Below, one piece after another: positions 1-8,197 of a DNA stretch of 64,000 nucleotides. Source of the stretch: Nitrospinia bacterium. GTDB taxonomy: Bacteria > Nitrospinota > Nitrospinia > Nitrospinales > JAJDAT01. The notes beneath the pieces were generated by a model, which saw nothing but the letters and a program-made list of their open reading frames with translations, did no database searches and was not told the origin of the DNA. The translations under genes were made by a program, and so were the position numbers. The stretch spans positions 1-64,000 of the forward strand of contig JAJDAT010000020.1 in the NCBI GenBank assembly GCA_029261715.1. The letters run 5' to 3'. Within the stretch, counting starts at the first letter, position 1. Every line of letters starts with the position of its first letter.

Positions 1-99
1 CATCAAATCGGCTGCTGCACGCGCTGTTACTTCTAATACAAAGTATTCTAGTAACTTCCGTTGCCTTTTATCGCTTAATCTACAATACTTTAGTCCCAT
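1..99 (-). CDS. IS1595-family transposase, N-terminal fragment
   Basis: The first 33 residues read leftwards from an ATG at 97-99 and run off the window edge. They contain the block RQRKLLEYFVLEVTARAAAD, which matches the N-terminal helix-turn-helix/zinc region of IS1595 (IS1016/ISXO2-like) transposases, whose consensus has a similar LLEYFV...TARTAA stretch. An in-frame stop at 118-120 and no other in-frame start support this ATG. The catalytic DDE-like core is outside the window, so activity cannot be judged. The family call rests on this short motif only. Confidence 0.6.
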   Translation of the reverse strand, partial: MGLKYCRLSDKRQRKLLEYFVLEVTARAAADLM

Positions 100-138
100 T
101 TCACTATCATAAATCTTTTAAAGATCTACGACAGCCCC
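1..138 (-). mobile_element. Right-hand end of an IS1595-type insertion sequence, cut by the window edge
   Basis: A minus-strand transposase start lies at 99. Upstream of it the minus strand from position 138 reads GGGGCTGTCGTAGATCTT, a terminus like the GGGGCTGTC ends seen in many insertion sequences, so 138 is the likely outer boundary. The other end, the full inverted repeat and any target duplication lie outside the window, so the boundary and whether the element is intact cannot be checked here. Nothing recognisable lies between 139 and 281. Confidence 0.5.
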
Positions 139-281
139 TAATTTTTTTAGTGATGAGGAAATTGAGCGAAGAGGATTTCTAATTATTACGGGGATGACTA
201 AATACTAGATATTAAGCGATCAAAACGTCTCTATCTCAAGCCTTGATCTAGGCTGATGCCGTTTATTTAAGTGTTGGGTTA

Positions 282-1235
282 TTAAGACTTAGTAGGCTCT
301 TTATTGAGATCTAATAATTGTTGAAAAAAATCGTCAAATCGATCAATTCTTATAATTCCTGGGGTTGTATGTGGCAAACCTTGACCGCCAGCAATTATAG
401 AAATTTCGTTGTCGAGTCTTTCTCTCAATTTGGCAATTAGTCTGCCTGCTTTTTGCGAGTCGTAATAACTTGAGACGCTTAAACATAAAAAATGACTTTT
501 TGTTTTTAGAACAGCTGAAATAATTTCTTCACAAGGGGTATTAGAACCCAAATAAACGATCCTATAGTTAGCGATCGCGGCTACTGTGGCGGCCATTTGT
601 AAACCAAAGCAATGGTTTTCTTCTGGCAGGGTTGCCATCAAAACTTTAGGTCCGTCATTTCTTTCGTTTAGCTGACGCCATTTTGACCCTAAAAAATCAT
701 ATAGTCGCTCGGATGCAAAATGTTCTTGGGAAATAGAAAGTTCTCCGTTTTCCCAACCTTTTCCGACTTTGGCTAAAAATGGAATGATGCATTGGCTTAT
801 AAACTCGACTCCACCTAGCTTTCCCCATTCTGCAAAAAAACCATTGTCTAGAGTTTGGTAAGAAAATTTATGGACAGCTTCAATCCAGCTCTCTACAACC
901 AATTCGCGGGAGTTTTCAGTTTGGGTTTCAGCAACATTAGAGTGGACTGGGGAAGAACCAGGTAATAGAGAGCTTATATTGAGTAAGCTTTCAATTTCGC
1001 TTAGAGAAGCTTTAGCGAGTTTTCTAGGACGGTGGCCTTTTTTCAGGGCCTTTGCGATTGCTCTTAAACGTGGAACCTCTTCTTTAGGGTACCGTCTGTG
1101 ACCTGAGGGAAGCCTAAAGGGTACAGGAGTTCCGTAGCGTTTTTCCCAAACTCTAAGAGTGTGGGTGCTGATCCCAGTTAATCGGGCGAGTTCGCCAATC
1201 GGTAACCCGTTATCATTTAATGCACTATCTAGCAT
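282..1235 (-). CDS. CarH-like MerR regulator with cobalamin-binding domain (probable B12 photoreceptor)
   Basis: 317 residues. Residues 10-75 are a MerR winged helix (GELARLTGISTHTLRVWEKR, then RYP) for DNA binding. Residues 110-190 match the helical cap domain and 195-315 the Rossmann-type B12-binding domain. Two diagnostic motifs are intact: W161-x9-E171-H172, the cap motif that contacts the adenosyl group in CarH, and E206-x-H208-x-x-G211, which supplies the lower-ligand histidine. In characterised CarH proteins, adenosylcobalamin holds a DNA-bound tetramer that light breaks, derepressing target genes. That this protein works the same way is inference from the motifs. The gene diverges from a CbiX-type chelatase across a 155-bp gap that would hold the operators. 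The ATG at 1235 places the helix-turn-helix at the usual distance from the N-terminus. Confidence 0.85.
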   Translation of the reverse strand: MLDSALNDNGLPIGELARLTGISTHTLRVWEKRYGTPVPFRLPSGHRRYPKEEVPRLRAIAKALKKGHRPRKLAKASLSEIESLLNISSLLPGSSPVHSNVAETQTENSRELVVESWIEAVHKFSYQTLDNGFFAEWGKLGGVEFISQCIIPFLAKVGKGWENGELSISQEHFASERLYDFLGSKWRQLNERNDGPKVLMATLPEENHCFGLQMAATVAAIANYRIVYLGSNTPCEEIISAVLKTKSHFLCLSVSSYYDSQKAGRLIAKLRERLDNEISIIAGGQGLPHTTPGIIRIDRFDDFFQQLLDLNKEPTKS

Positions 1236-1330
1236 AGGTTCTCTTTTCTAGAGGTAATATAGAAAACTTTGAACAAAAAAGCAAAAAAAGATCTATAGTT
1301 AGACAAAATAAATTTATTTAAAAAAAATAT

Positions 1331-1359
1331 TTGACAATAATGGCATTTATTTCTAAAAT
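1331..1359 (+). promoter_or_regulatory. Sigma-70-type promoter upstream of the CbiX-like gene
   Basis: TTGACA at 1331-1336 and TAAAAT at 1354-1359 are separated by exactly 17 bp, giving a near-consensus promoter about 30 bp before the ATG at 1391. It lies in the gap shared with the divergent CarH-like gene, the natural place for that repressor to act. GAGG at 1377-1380 is the likely ribosome-binding site. Confidence 0.7.
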
Positions 1360-1390
1360 TAAGGAATAATTGAATTGAGGATTAAAAATA

Positions 1391-1909
1391 ATGTCTAGTA
1401 TTGAATCGGTCATTTTAGTCGGGCATGGTGGGCTACCAGCAGATTGTCCGCCGGATATTGTATCAAAATTAAAGCGTTTAGAGATGGATAGGAGGCGTCG
1501 AGGCGTTCCAGCATCTGAAGAAGAAAAAGTGTTGGACAGAAAAGTCCGAGATTGGCCAAGAACTCCAGAATCTGATCCTTATAAGGTTGGTTTGGAAAAG
1601 CTTGCTAGTCATCTAGCCAGTAAGATGCCTGATTGTAAAATCGTTGCTGCTTACAATGAATTTTGCGCTCCTAGCATTGAAGAAGCGGTGGACAATTTAG
1701 TGGGTTCGGGGGTTAAAAGTATTTCTTTGATTTCATCAATGTTTACTCCTGGAGGATCTCATTCTGATAAGGAAATACCGGAGGATGTAGCAGAATTAAG
1801 AAAGAAATATCCAGATGTTGACTTTCAATACGCATGGCCTTTTGATTTAAATAAAATCGCTGAATTGATGGCTGGTCATTTAGAGGATTTCAATAATTCA
1901 AACTCATAA
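1391..1909 (+). CDS. CbiX/SirB-type sirohydrochlorin chelatase-like protein
   Basis: 172 residues. The N-terminal VGHGG (His12) and the later TPGGSHSDKEIP (His124) match the two metal-binding histidine regions of single-domain CbiX/SirB chelatases, which insert cobalt or iron into sirohydrochlorin on the way to cobalamin or siroheme. A charged segment at residues 22-62 between the first motif and the first helix is longer than in compact CbiX proteins and includes PRTPESDPY. This may mark a subfamily with a different substrate. It faces a CarH-like B12-sensing regulator, which supports a link to corrinoid or tetrapyrrole metabolism. No signal peptide. Which metal and tetrapyrrole are used is not decided by the sequence. 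Confidence 0.7.
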   Translation: MSSIESVILVGHGGLPADCPPDIVSKLKRLEMDRRRRGVPASEEEKVLDRKVRDWPRTPESDPYKVGLEKLASHLASKMPDCKIVAAYNEFCAPSIEEAVDNLVGSGVKSISLISSMFTPGGSHSDKEIPEDVAELRKKYPDVDFQYAWPFDLNKIAELMAGHLEDFNNSNS

Positions 1910-1941
1910 GTGCATCTTCTAACTTTGCCGAGATACTTATT

Positions 1942-2442
1942 ATGAAAAAATTAAGCTTCTTCACATTAAAGTTTTTTTTAATAGCTGTAATTTTTTTGGC
2001 CTCTCTGCTTTTTTCGACGAATGTTTTTAGTCTTGGCTGGGCGGATAAAGAATGGGTTTCCTCTGGATGTCCTTCAAAAATATTGGGCGTTTGGAAATCA
2101 AGAAGCAGTCCTGATAAAGCTCCGCACAAAATGCAAATAAAAAAAGGGATGATTTTATTAACGACAAGAGACGGTTCGGAAAAATTTTATTTTTATGGAG
2201 AATCAAAGTTCGTAAAGCAAGCTCGTTTTTTGCAAGTTAATTTGAAAGAAGGTAATCCGGAGTCTACAGATTCTATGGTTTGGAAAATCAGGCCTCATTT
2301 AAGATGGAAATCTTCAATAAAAAATTCTAATGCGGCTAAAAAAGCTGATTGTTTAATTAAAGTATTGCGGTTCAAAAATGAAAAACAAGCTCGTTTTGAT
2401 AAATATCAAACGTGGGACATATATGAGAATTTTTTAGATTAA
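1942..2442 (+). CDS. Secreted hypothetical protein
   Basis: 166 residues. Residues 1-30 form a clear signal peptide: MKK, a long hydrophobic stretch, then NVFS before the mature start LGWADKEW. The mature part is basic, with two cysteines (C43 in SGCPSKILGVWKS and C137), which may form a disulphide in the periplasm. GVWKS followed by a basic, beta-rich segment gives a lipocalin-like impression, but I do not recognise the family. It follows the CbiX-like gene by 32 bp and could be co-transcribed. No terminator is visible between them. Function unknown. Confidence 0.6.
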   Translation: MKKLSFFTLKFFLIAVIFLASLLFSTNVFSLGWADKEWVSSGCPSKILGVWKSRSSPDKAPHKMQIKKGMILLTTRDGSEKFYFYGESKFVKQARFLQVNLKEGNPESTDSMVWKIRPHLRWKSSIKNSNAAKKADCLIKVLRFKNEKQARFDKYQTWDIYENFLD

Positions 2443-2478
2443 ATCTATCTAATTTAAAAAACTTTAATTCGTTCCATG

Positions 2479-2569
2479 GAGTCCGGCGAAAAGCTCTGGG
2501 GGGCCTGCCAGTTATTTTGCTTAAAATGCTTCAGTCTGACTGCTGCGATTAAACTGGATAGCCGGATTC
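2479..2569. other. GC-richer, structured patch of unknown nature
   Basis: A run of about 90 bases is visibly richer in G and C than its surroundings. GAGTCCGGC at 2479-2487 pairs with GCCGGATTC at 2561-2569 (9 pairs, one G-U). Inside it, CCAGTT at 2508-2513 pairs with AACTGG at 2552-2557. A run of six G lies at 2498-2503. It could be a structured RNA leader of the zinc-finger gene that follows, or a remnant of a small mobile repeat. It matches no riboswitch class I can name. One reading frame is open through it and joins the downstream gene, but the composition argues against that being the real N-terminus. Confidence 0.3.
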
Positions 2570-2589
2570 AAGAAATGATCGGCAATATA

Positions 2590-2889
2590 ATGGTATATGA
2601 ATGCAAAATTTACGACAAACATGGAAACTTAAAGAAAGAAATCTCATCTGAAGAAATAACAAAAAATACAGATGCGGATTTTATTGATCAAAAATCTACA
2701 AAACTAGCTAGAAAGAGAATTGCTTCGTTCAAAGAAAAAAAGGAAATTTCTAAGTCGACAAAGTTTTACACAAACAAATGCGTTCAATGTGGTCAGGTTT
2801 TTCATCCAAGACAGCATTCAACAAAATACTGTTCGCATGAATGCCAAAAGAAATATTACTACGATAATAAAAGGAATAAAGAAGCTTAA
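2590..2889 (+). CDS. Small protein with C-terminal zinc finger
   Basis: About 99 residues from the ATG at 2590. The N-terminus (MVYECKIYDKHGNLKK) is followed by a charged helix. The C-terminus holds CVQCGQVF...YCSHECQKK, a CxxC...CxxxC treble-clef-type zinc site close to the end. The frame is open further upstream to 2476, but that stretch is the GC-rich patch and no convincing ribosome-binding site precedes any of the candidate starts (2476, 2575, 2590), so the N-terminus is uncertain. A strong terminator follows at 2967. The family is not recognised; nucleic-acid binding is a guess from the finger. Confidence 0.5.
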   Translation: MVYECKIYDKHGNLKKEISSEEITKNTDADFIDQKSTKLARKRIASFKEKKEISKSTKFYTNKCVQCGQVFHPRQHSTKYCSHECQKKYYYDNKRNKEA

Positions 2890-2966
2890 AACGTTTTTTT
2901 AGCTGAAAAATTTGATTGAATGATTTTGGACGCTTGGTCGAAAGGGGGATGGCCAGGTTGTTCAGC

Positions 2967-2988
2967 GGGGGATTCTTAGGAATCCCCC
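2967..2988 (+). terminator. Rho-independent terminator
   Basis: GGGGGATTC (2967-2975), loop TTAG, GAATCCCCC (2980-2988), then AAC and six T. A 9-bp perfect stem plus a T-tract makes this a strong terminator for the zinc-finger transcript. Confidence 0.85.
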
Positions 2989-3089
2989 AACTTTTTTAGG
3001 TTTATTTTTTTGGATTCTCTTATTATTTGATAAATTAAACGTGTAAGTCATAAAATCGTTTGAAACTAAAATTTGCTCGAATATTTGTT

Positions 3090-3584
3090 ATGGGACAATC
3101 CAAAAATAAAAGTTTAATCAAAGTTTTAAAAGCGCTGATTTTTTTTAGTATTTTTGCTTTTTCAACGTTAGCTTTCTGTGAAGATTGGGAGGAAGCGAGA
3201 GCAATGATCCAATCGGGAAAAGATTTTGAAAAATCGGGAAAATATGACCAAGCAACGAATGTTTATAAAAAAGCGATAAATCAATTTCCAGACTATCCTG
3301 ATGGTTATTTGCAACTAGGCTTTGGTTTACAAGCATTGAAGCAGTTCAATTCCGCAATTGACGCTTACAAAAAGGGTTTAAATTTAAGTCCCTATCATAA
3401 GTTTGCCGCCGAAGCTTATTACAATATGAGCGTTTCGGCAGACAAGATTGGAGAAGGTCCTGAAGCAATTGTTTATCTTAAAAAGGCGTTGCAGGCTTAT
3501 ACGGACAGGAATGATTATCCTGGCGTATTTCAGGCAGGATCTTACTTAGAAGTTTTGTCGAATAAATATCCTAAAGCCAAATAG
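3090..3584 (+). CDS. Secreted TPR protein
   Basis: About 164 residues from the ATG at 3090; a TTG at 3060 is also open but would put ten extra residues ahead of the signal peptide. The N-terminus is MGQSKNK followed by a hydrophobic segment ending STLAFC, so export with cleavage near AFC-E is likely. The mature protein carries about three tetratricopeptide repeats, for example GKDFEKSGKYDQATNVYKKA, then YPDGYLQLGFGLQALKQFNS and a helix pair ending PKAK. TPRs act as protein-binding scaffolds; the partner is unknown. It stands alone between a terminator and a 328-bp gap. Confidence 0.7.
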   Translation: MGQSKNKSLIKVLKALIFFSIFAFSTLAFCEDWEEARAMIQSGKDFEKSGKYDQATNVYKKAINQFPDYPDGYLQLGFGLQALKQFNSAIDAYKKGLNLSPYHKFAAEAYYNMSVSADKIGEGPEAIVYLKKALQAYTDRNDYPGVFQAGSYLEVLSNKYPKAK

Positions 3585-3912
3585 AAACTATAAAATCCTT
3601 TCCTAGCTAAAAAACCTCCATTTTTTGATTTCCTAACCCAGTTTTAATATTTTGGCTCTGTTAAAAATTAGTAAGCGCTATAATACGAGGCTTATTTTTT
3701 AAACACATGGCATTAGGTTGTATTAAAATCTACTTTTGCCACAATCTTTTATTTTCCTTCTTATAAGTTATTTGGAAATTAAATTATCCCATTTGCTTTG
3801 AAGCTATATGTTTTTTGAGATAATTTGATTTAAACAATATTTTGAAATAAAGGTTTTCAATTATATTGCGGATGATTTTGAGACTCTATTTTAGGTTATT
3901 TCGCTGGTTATC
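3585..3912 (+). other. 328-bp intergenic region upstream of the spermidine-synthase-like gene
   Basis: Strongly AT-rich with no open frame of note. A perfect TATAAT occurs at 3679-3684, but the nearest -35-like hexamer (TTGGCT, 3652-3657) is 21 bp away, so the promoter is doubtful. TTGAAA at 3842 and TATATT at 3862 are only 14 bp apart. I see no terminator or riboswitch. Confidence 0.4.
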
Positions 3913-6900
3913 ATGAATCGATCTCCATTAGTTTATTTTTTGTTTTTTTTATCTGGCATTTCGGGTTTGGTTTACGAGATTGTATGGACCCGAATGTTAA
4001 CGCTTACTTTTGGCCATACCGTTTTTTCTGCTTCGATTGTTTTGTGCGCATTTATGGCAGGCCTTGGGTTGGGAAGTTATTTGTGGGGACATTGGGCCGA
4101 TACAGAGCGTGATCCCTTGTTAGTTTATGGAAAGATTGAGGTTTTAATTGCGGTTATTGGTTCGGTTCTGTCGGTTGTCTTGGCAAACTTTGGACCTATC
4201 TATTCTTGGCTACATGTTTTTATTCCCGAAATTTCATTACTGCAAAATGTTGTAAAAGCGGTTTTAGCTTTTGCTATGGTGATGTTCCCCGCTATGTTGA
4301 TGGGAGCTACTTTGCCTATTGTTGCAAAGTATTACGTGGCAGACGATCAAAAAATAGGAACTCAAATTGGTCTTTTGTATGCGATTAATACTTTTGGCGC
4401 GGCTTTAGGATGTATTTTGACGGGTTTTATTTTAATTCCAACTTTGGGAGTTTTACAGGCGGTTTTATTTGCGGCATGTATAAACCTTTTAGTGGGACTT
4501 GGGGCCGTCCGAGTCTACCAAGAAACTAATCCAGAAATAAAGATAGACTTTAAATTGCCTTTACCTTCGATTCCAAAGCTAGAAACGGATAAAGACGCTA
4601 ATATTTGGTTAGTTGTAAGTTTTATTTCTGGTTTTACAGCTTTAGCGTTTCAAGTTCTTTGGACTCGCCTATTGGTTTTTAGTATTTCTAGCACTGTTTA
4701 CTCCTTCAGCATGATGTTGGCTGTTTTTCTGTTAGGAATCGTATTAGGTAGTTTTCTTGTAATTCCCGTTTTAAGACTTTTTCCTTCAACAAGAACAATT
4801 TTATCTATTTTGCAGGCTGGAGTTGGAGTGTATGCGATTTCTTCTTTGTTTTTTATGGAAGATATTCTATCGGCTCCATGGAACAGCTATAACCTCCAGA
4901 ACCCTGTTGCGGCATTCACAACGTATTTTAAGGATAGCGCGGCTCTTATTTTTATCCCTACTCTTTTACTAGGTATGAACTTTCCAATTCTCACTAGAAA
5001 TTTCGCTAAAAATAAATCTAACGTGGGAAAGGGTACGGGGCAAATATACGCCGCCAATACTTTGGGAGCGATACTTGGGTCTTTCATTGCTGGTTTTATT
5101 TTATTGCCCATGCTGGGAACTCAAAAAAGCGTGGCTCTAGTGGCTTCGCTTAATTTGTTCTGCGCTGTTTTTCTTTTTGGTTCAGGAAACCTAGTTCAAT
5201 CTTCATTAAAAAAACCTTTGATAGCTATTGGGGCGGTTTTAATTATTGTTTTAAATTTTTCTATCCCAAAAGATCTTATCGATAGGTTTTTTATGCGAGA
5301 TAGCGCGGGAAAACGAGATATCACTAAACTAATTTATTTTGACGAAGGGCTTACCGATACGGTCGCTATATTCAAAGATAATTATGGGATATTAGATCCT
5401 GAAGCAAAACGTCTGATAACAAATGGAATTTCGATGTCGGCTTCAAATATGACGGCTACGAAATACATGAAAATGTTTGCTCATGTACCTATTATTTTGC
5501 GCGATAACCCAAAAGACGTATTGGTTATTTGTTTTGGCACGGGGCAAACAGTAGGAGCGGCTGGAATTCACCCAACTGTTGAAAGAGTGGATGCTGTAGA
5601 TTTATCTCCTGGAGTGATTAATTCAGGAAAAGTGTTTGCAAAAGAAAATCACGATGCGCTAAATAATCCGAAAATAAATATTGTTTTCCAAGATGGAAGG
5701 AACTACTTGTTAACAACTGGAAGGCAGTACGATGTTATTACAGCTGAGCCTCCGCCTCCACGTACAGCTTTTACGGTTAACCTATATACCAGAGAATACT
5801 ACGAGTTGACGAAGAAGCGTCTTAAACCGGGGGGCATTGTGGCGCAATGGATTCCTTTACATAGCCAGAGCGAAGAAGAGGTCTACCGACATTTTAAAAC
5901 TTTTCGAGATGTTTTTCCTCACGCTATGGGATGGATGTCTGTCGCTAAGGAAATTTTGATCATAGGATCGGATCAACCTATAGAAATTGATTTTGAAAAG
6001 ATAAAAAGTCGTCTTTCTGATCCAAAACTAAGCCCAGCATTTAAAGAACTAGAAATAAGCAATCCCTATGCGTTTCTTAGTTCAATATGGTTATTTGAAA
6101 AGCAAATTGATCGGTTGTCTTTGGGGCGTCCAATCATAAGCGATAATCAGCCTAGTATCGAATTTTATCTAGATTTCCCAGACGTTATTGGACCTGAACA
6201 ATTAGAAAAAATTATATTTAATAGGGCTGGTTTGGAAGAAATTACTGAAAAGGTCAAAAATTTTTCCGCCAGTGATCGTTCAAAGTTTGAGTCTTATTAT
6301 CGGTCAATGGATTTATATCAAAGAGGTGTAATTTATAGTAATCCTAACTTACTTCTAGATGCGGTCAACTTGGTTCCGGAAAATGAATTATTTAGATTCC
6401 ATCTTCAAGCTAGTAGAGGGCAAATTGAAAGGCTTTTAGATTTAATAAAAAATGAACCAGATAATTCTGAGCATTTGTTGAATTTAGGTCATGCCTATTT
6501 TCAGTTAGGCGATTATGAAAATAGTATGGAATTATTTAGAAAAGCTAAACGTTTGGATTCAAGTCAGCATCTTGCCGATTTGTATATGGCCCATAATTTT
6601 TTGAAAATTGGCAAACTAAAAAAGGCAAAGATGTTTTTTGATCAGGTTGCCAAAAAAGATCCTCGATTTATAAGAAAAATTATGCAGGAAGTTGGATTGA
6701 TTGAACTTTTAACGGAATTAGGAAATGATTCGGATAATCAGGGATTGATGATTTCTACAGCGCAATATTATAACCTTCGAAATGATTTTAGGAAGGCTTT
6801 GACTTATTCGCTAAAAGTTTTGGAGAAAAATCCAGACAACGCAAATGCCTTGCAGAGCGCAATTATTAGTTATCGTGGTTTGGGAGAACCAAGGGATGCT

Positions 6901-7110
6901 CTTGCTCTTGGAGTTCGATATGAATCCGCAAAACCAGATGATATTCATGGGTTGTATGTCATTGCGGAACTATATATGAAAATTTTAGACTATCAGAAAG
7001 CCAAAGTGTACTTACAGAGAATTTTAAGAAAAAATGATTCTTATCAAAATGCCGAACAACTTTTAGAAGAATGTATTAGGGTTGAAGCAATAGAAAAAAG
7101 GGCGGCGTAG
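3913..7110 (+). CDS. Membrane-bound spermidine-synthase-like protein fused to C-terminal TPRs
   Basis: 1065 residues in three parts. Residues 1-450 hold many transmembrane helices in two similar halves: SGISGLVYEIVWTRML near the N-terminus and a second copy around FTALAFQVLWTRLL at 235. Residues about 470-740 are a spermidine-synthase fold with the SAM-binding region VICFGTGQTVGAAG (near 536) and DAVDLSPG. The TPR section runs from about 845 to 1050. In true aminopropyltransferases the segment after the DGR motif reads roughly YDVIxxDxxDP with a catalytic Asp. Here it is YDVITAEPPPP, so the acidic pair is altered and polyamine synthesis is doubtful. Such fused membrane SpeE-like proteins are widespread and uncharacterised. 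It ends 12 bp before a convergent gene. Confidence 0.8.
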   Translation: MNRSPLVYFLFFLSGISGLVYEIVWTRMLTLTFGHTVFSASIVLCAFMAGLGLGSYLWGHWADTERDPLLVYGKIEVLIAVIGSVLSVVLANFGPIYSWLHVFIPEISLLQNVVKAVLAFAMVMFPAMLMGATLPIVAKYYVADDQKIGTQIGLLYAINTFGAALGCILTGFILIPTLGVLQAVLFAACINLLVGLGAVRVYQETNPEIKIDFKLPLPSIPKLETDKDANIWLVVSFISGFTALAFQVLWTRLLVFSISSTVYSFSMMLAVFLLGIVLGSFLVIPVLRLFPSTRTILSILQAGVGVYAISSLFFMEDILSAPWNSYNLQNPVAAFTTYFKDSAALIFIPTLLLGMNFPILTRNFAKNKSNVGKGTGQIYAANTLGAILGSFIAGFILLPMLGTQKSVALVASLNLFCAVFLFGSGNLVQSSLKKPLIAIGAVLIIVLNFSIPKDLIDRFFMRDSAGKRDITKLIYFDEGLTDTVAIFKDNYGILDPEAKRLITNGISMSASNMTATKYMKMFAHVPIILRDNPKDVLVICFGTGQTVGAAGIHPTVERVDAVDLSPGVINSGKVFAKENHDALNNPKINIVFQDGRNYLLTTGRQYDVITAEPPPPRTAFTVNLYTREYYELTKKRLKPGGIVAQWIPLHSQSEEEVYRHFKTFRDVFPHAMGWMSVAKEILIIGSDQPIEIDFEKIKSRLSDPKLSPAFKELEISNPYAFLSSIWLFEKQIDRLSLGRPIISDNQPSIEFYLDFPDVIGPEQLEKIIFNRAGLEEITEKVKNFSASDRSKFESYYRSMDLYQRGVIYSNPNLLLDAVNLVPENELFRFHLQASRGQIERLLDLIKNEPDNSEHLLNLGHAYFQLGDYENSMELFRKAKRLDSSQHLADLYMAHNFLKIGKLKKAKMFFDQVAKKDPRFIRKIMQEVGLIELLTELGNDSDNQGLMISTAQYYNLRNDFRKALTYSLKVLEKNPDNANALQSAIISYRGLGEPRDALALGVRYESAKPDDIHGLYVIAELYMKILDYQKAKVYLQRILRKNDSYQNAEQLLEECIRVEAIEKRAA

Positions 7111-7122
7111 TTTTTAAGAATT

Positions 7123-8181
7123 CTAATCTGTATAAGCGTTAATGATACGAATCATTTCGTTTAAATTATCTCGAAATATATCTACAAGAACAGGATCGAA
7201 ATCGACTCCCTTTTTCTCTTCTATTAAGTCCATAGCCCCATTGCAGGATAGTTTTTGAGCGTATGGTCTATGGTGGATAAGAGAGTCAAATGTATCGCAT
7301 AGCGCGACGATTCTGCCTTCTAAGGGGATCTCTTCGCCTTCTAAACTATTGGGATATCCTGTGCCATCCCAACGCTCTTGATGGGTTAGAGCAATTTTTT
7401 CCGCTAGCTGAAGTAACTCAGAGTTGCTACCAGAAAGGATTTTAGCTCCTATTTCTGGATGCGACTTCATAATATTCCACTCCGCAGGTTCTAATTCTCC
7501 CGTTTTTAGGAGAATTTCGTCTGGTATCCCAATTTTTCCAACATCGTGCAATGGACTAGCGTTTTCAATTAGGTCGCATTCTCTTGGTTTCAATCCATAT
7601 GCTTGCGCTAAGCGCCTGCATAGTTTACCTATCCGAATAGAGTGAAGCCCTGATTTTCTATCGCGGTATTCTGAAGCGCGGCCTAGACGATGGATAATTT
7701 CTAATTGTGTTTTTTCCAGGTCTAGAGTTCGTTCTCTTACTACTTTTTCTAGGTTTATATTACTTCCTTTTAGTTTTTTATGCAGAATCCTGACTTCCAA
7801 AATATTCCGTGTTCTGCATAAAACCTCTAAGTAATCAAAAGGTTTGCCCAAAAAATCTCTAGCTCCACCTTCCAGAGCTCTTAATCGGTTGTCATAATCA
7901 GCTTGGGCGGTTAAAACTAAAATAGGCGCGTAGGAGTCTTTTTCTATCTCACTTAGCCTATCAATAACCTCGAAGCCATTAAGGTAAGGCATCATCAAAT
8001 CAAGAATCACTAGGTCTGGCTGGTGCTTTACATAAAGCTCCTGAGCCATGCGCGAATCTTTAGTCGATATAAGGCTTGAATAACCTTCTTGGGAAAGGAT
8101 TTGTTCAAGCAACTCAATATTATTGAGTTCATCGTCCACAATTAAAACAGTGGATTCGAATATTTCACGATCGGTCAACAT
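7123..8181 (-). CDS. HD-GYP response regulator (RpfG-like c-di-GMP phosphodiesterase)
   Basis: 352 residues. The receiver domain (1-125) has an intact acidic pair (VLIVDDE), phospho-acceptor aspartate (LVILDLMMP), switch threonine (LVLTAQ) and lysine (LGKPF). A helical linker leads to the HD-GYP domain (155-345), with HDVGKIGIPDEIL, HPEIGAKIL, HQERWDGTGYP and a typical LEGRIVALCDTFD. HD-GYP domains hydrolyse cyclic di-GMP using a bound metal pair, and all the expected motifs are present. It is the last gene of a minus-strand set, 16 bp behind the hybrid kinase, which is its likely phosphodonor. Output: lowering c-di-GMP on signal. Confidence 0.9.
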   Translation of the reverse strand: MLTDREIFESTVLIVDDELNNIELLEQILSQEGYSSLISTKDSRMAQELYVKHQPDLVILDLMMPYLNGFEVIDRLSEIEKDSYAPILVLTAQADYDNRLRALEGGARDFLGKPFDYLEVLCRTRNILEVRILHKKLKGSNINLEKVVRERTLDLEKTQLEIIHRLGRASEYRDRKSGLHSIRIGKLCRRLAQAYGLKPRECDLIENASPLHDVGKIGIPDEILLKTGELEPAEWNIMKSHPEIGAKILSGSNSELLQLAEKIALTHQERWDGTGYPNSLEGEEIPLEGRIVALCDTFDSLIHHRPYAQKLSCNGAMDLIEEKKGVDFDPVLVDIFRDNLNEMIRIINAYTD

Positions 8182-8197
8182 AAATCCGGCCTCTCGT

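Noticed and set aside
2476-2589. Upstream extension of the zinc-finger protein to an ATG at 2476
   Set aside because: The stretch is compositionally different, folds as an inverted repeat and has no ribosome-binding site before that ATG.
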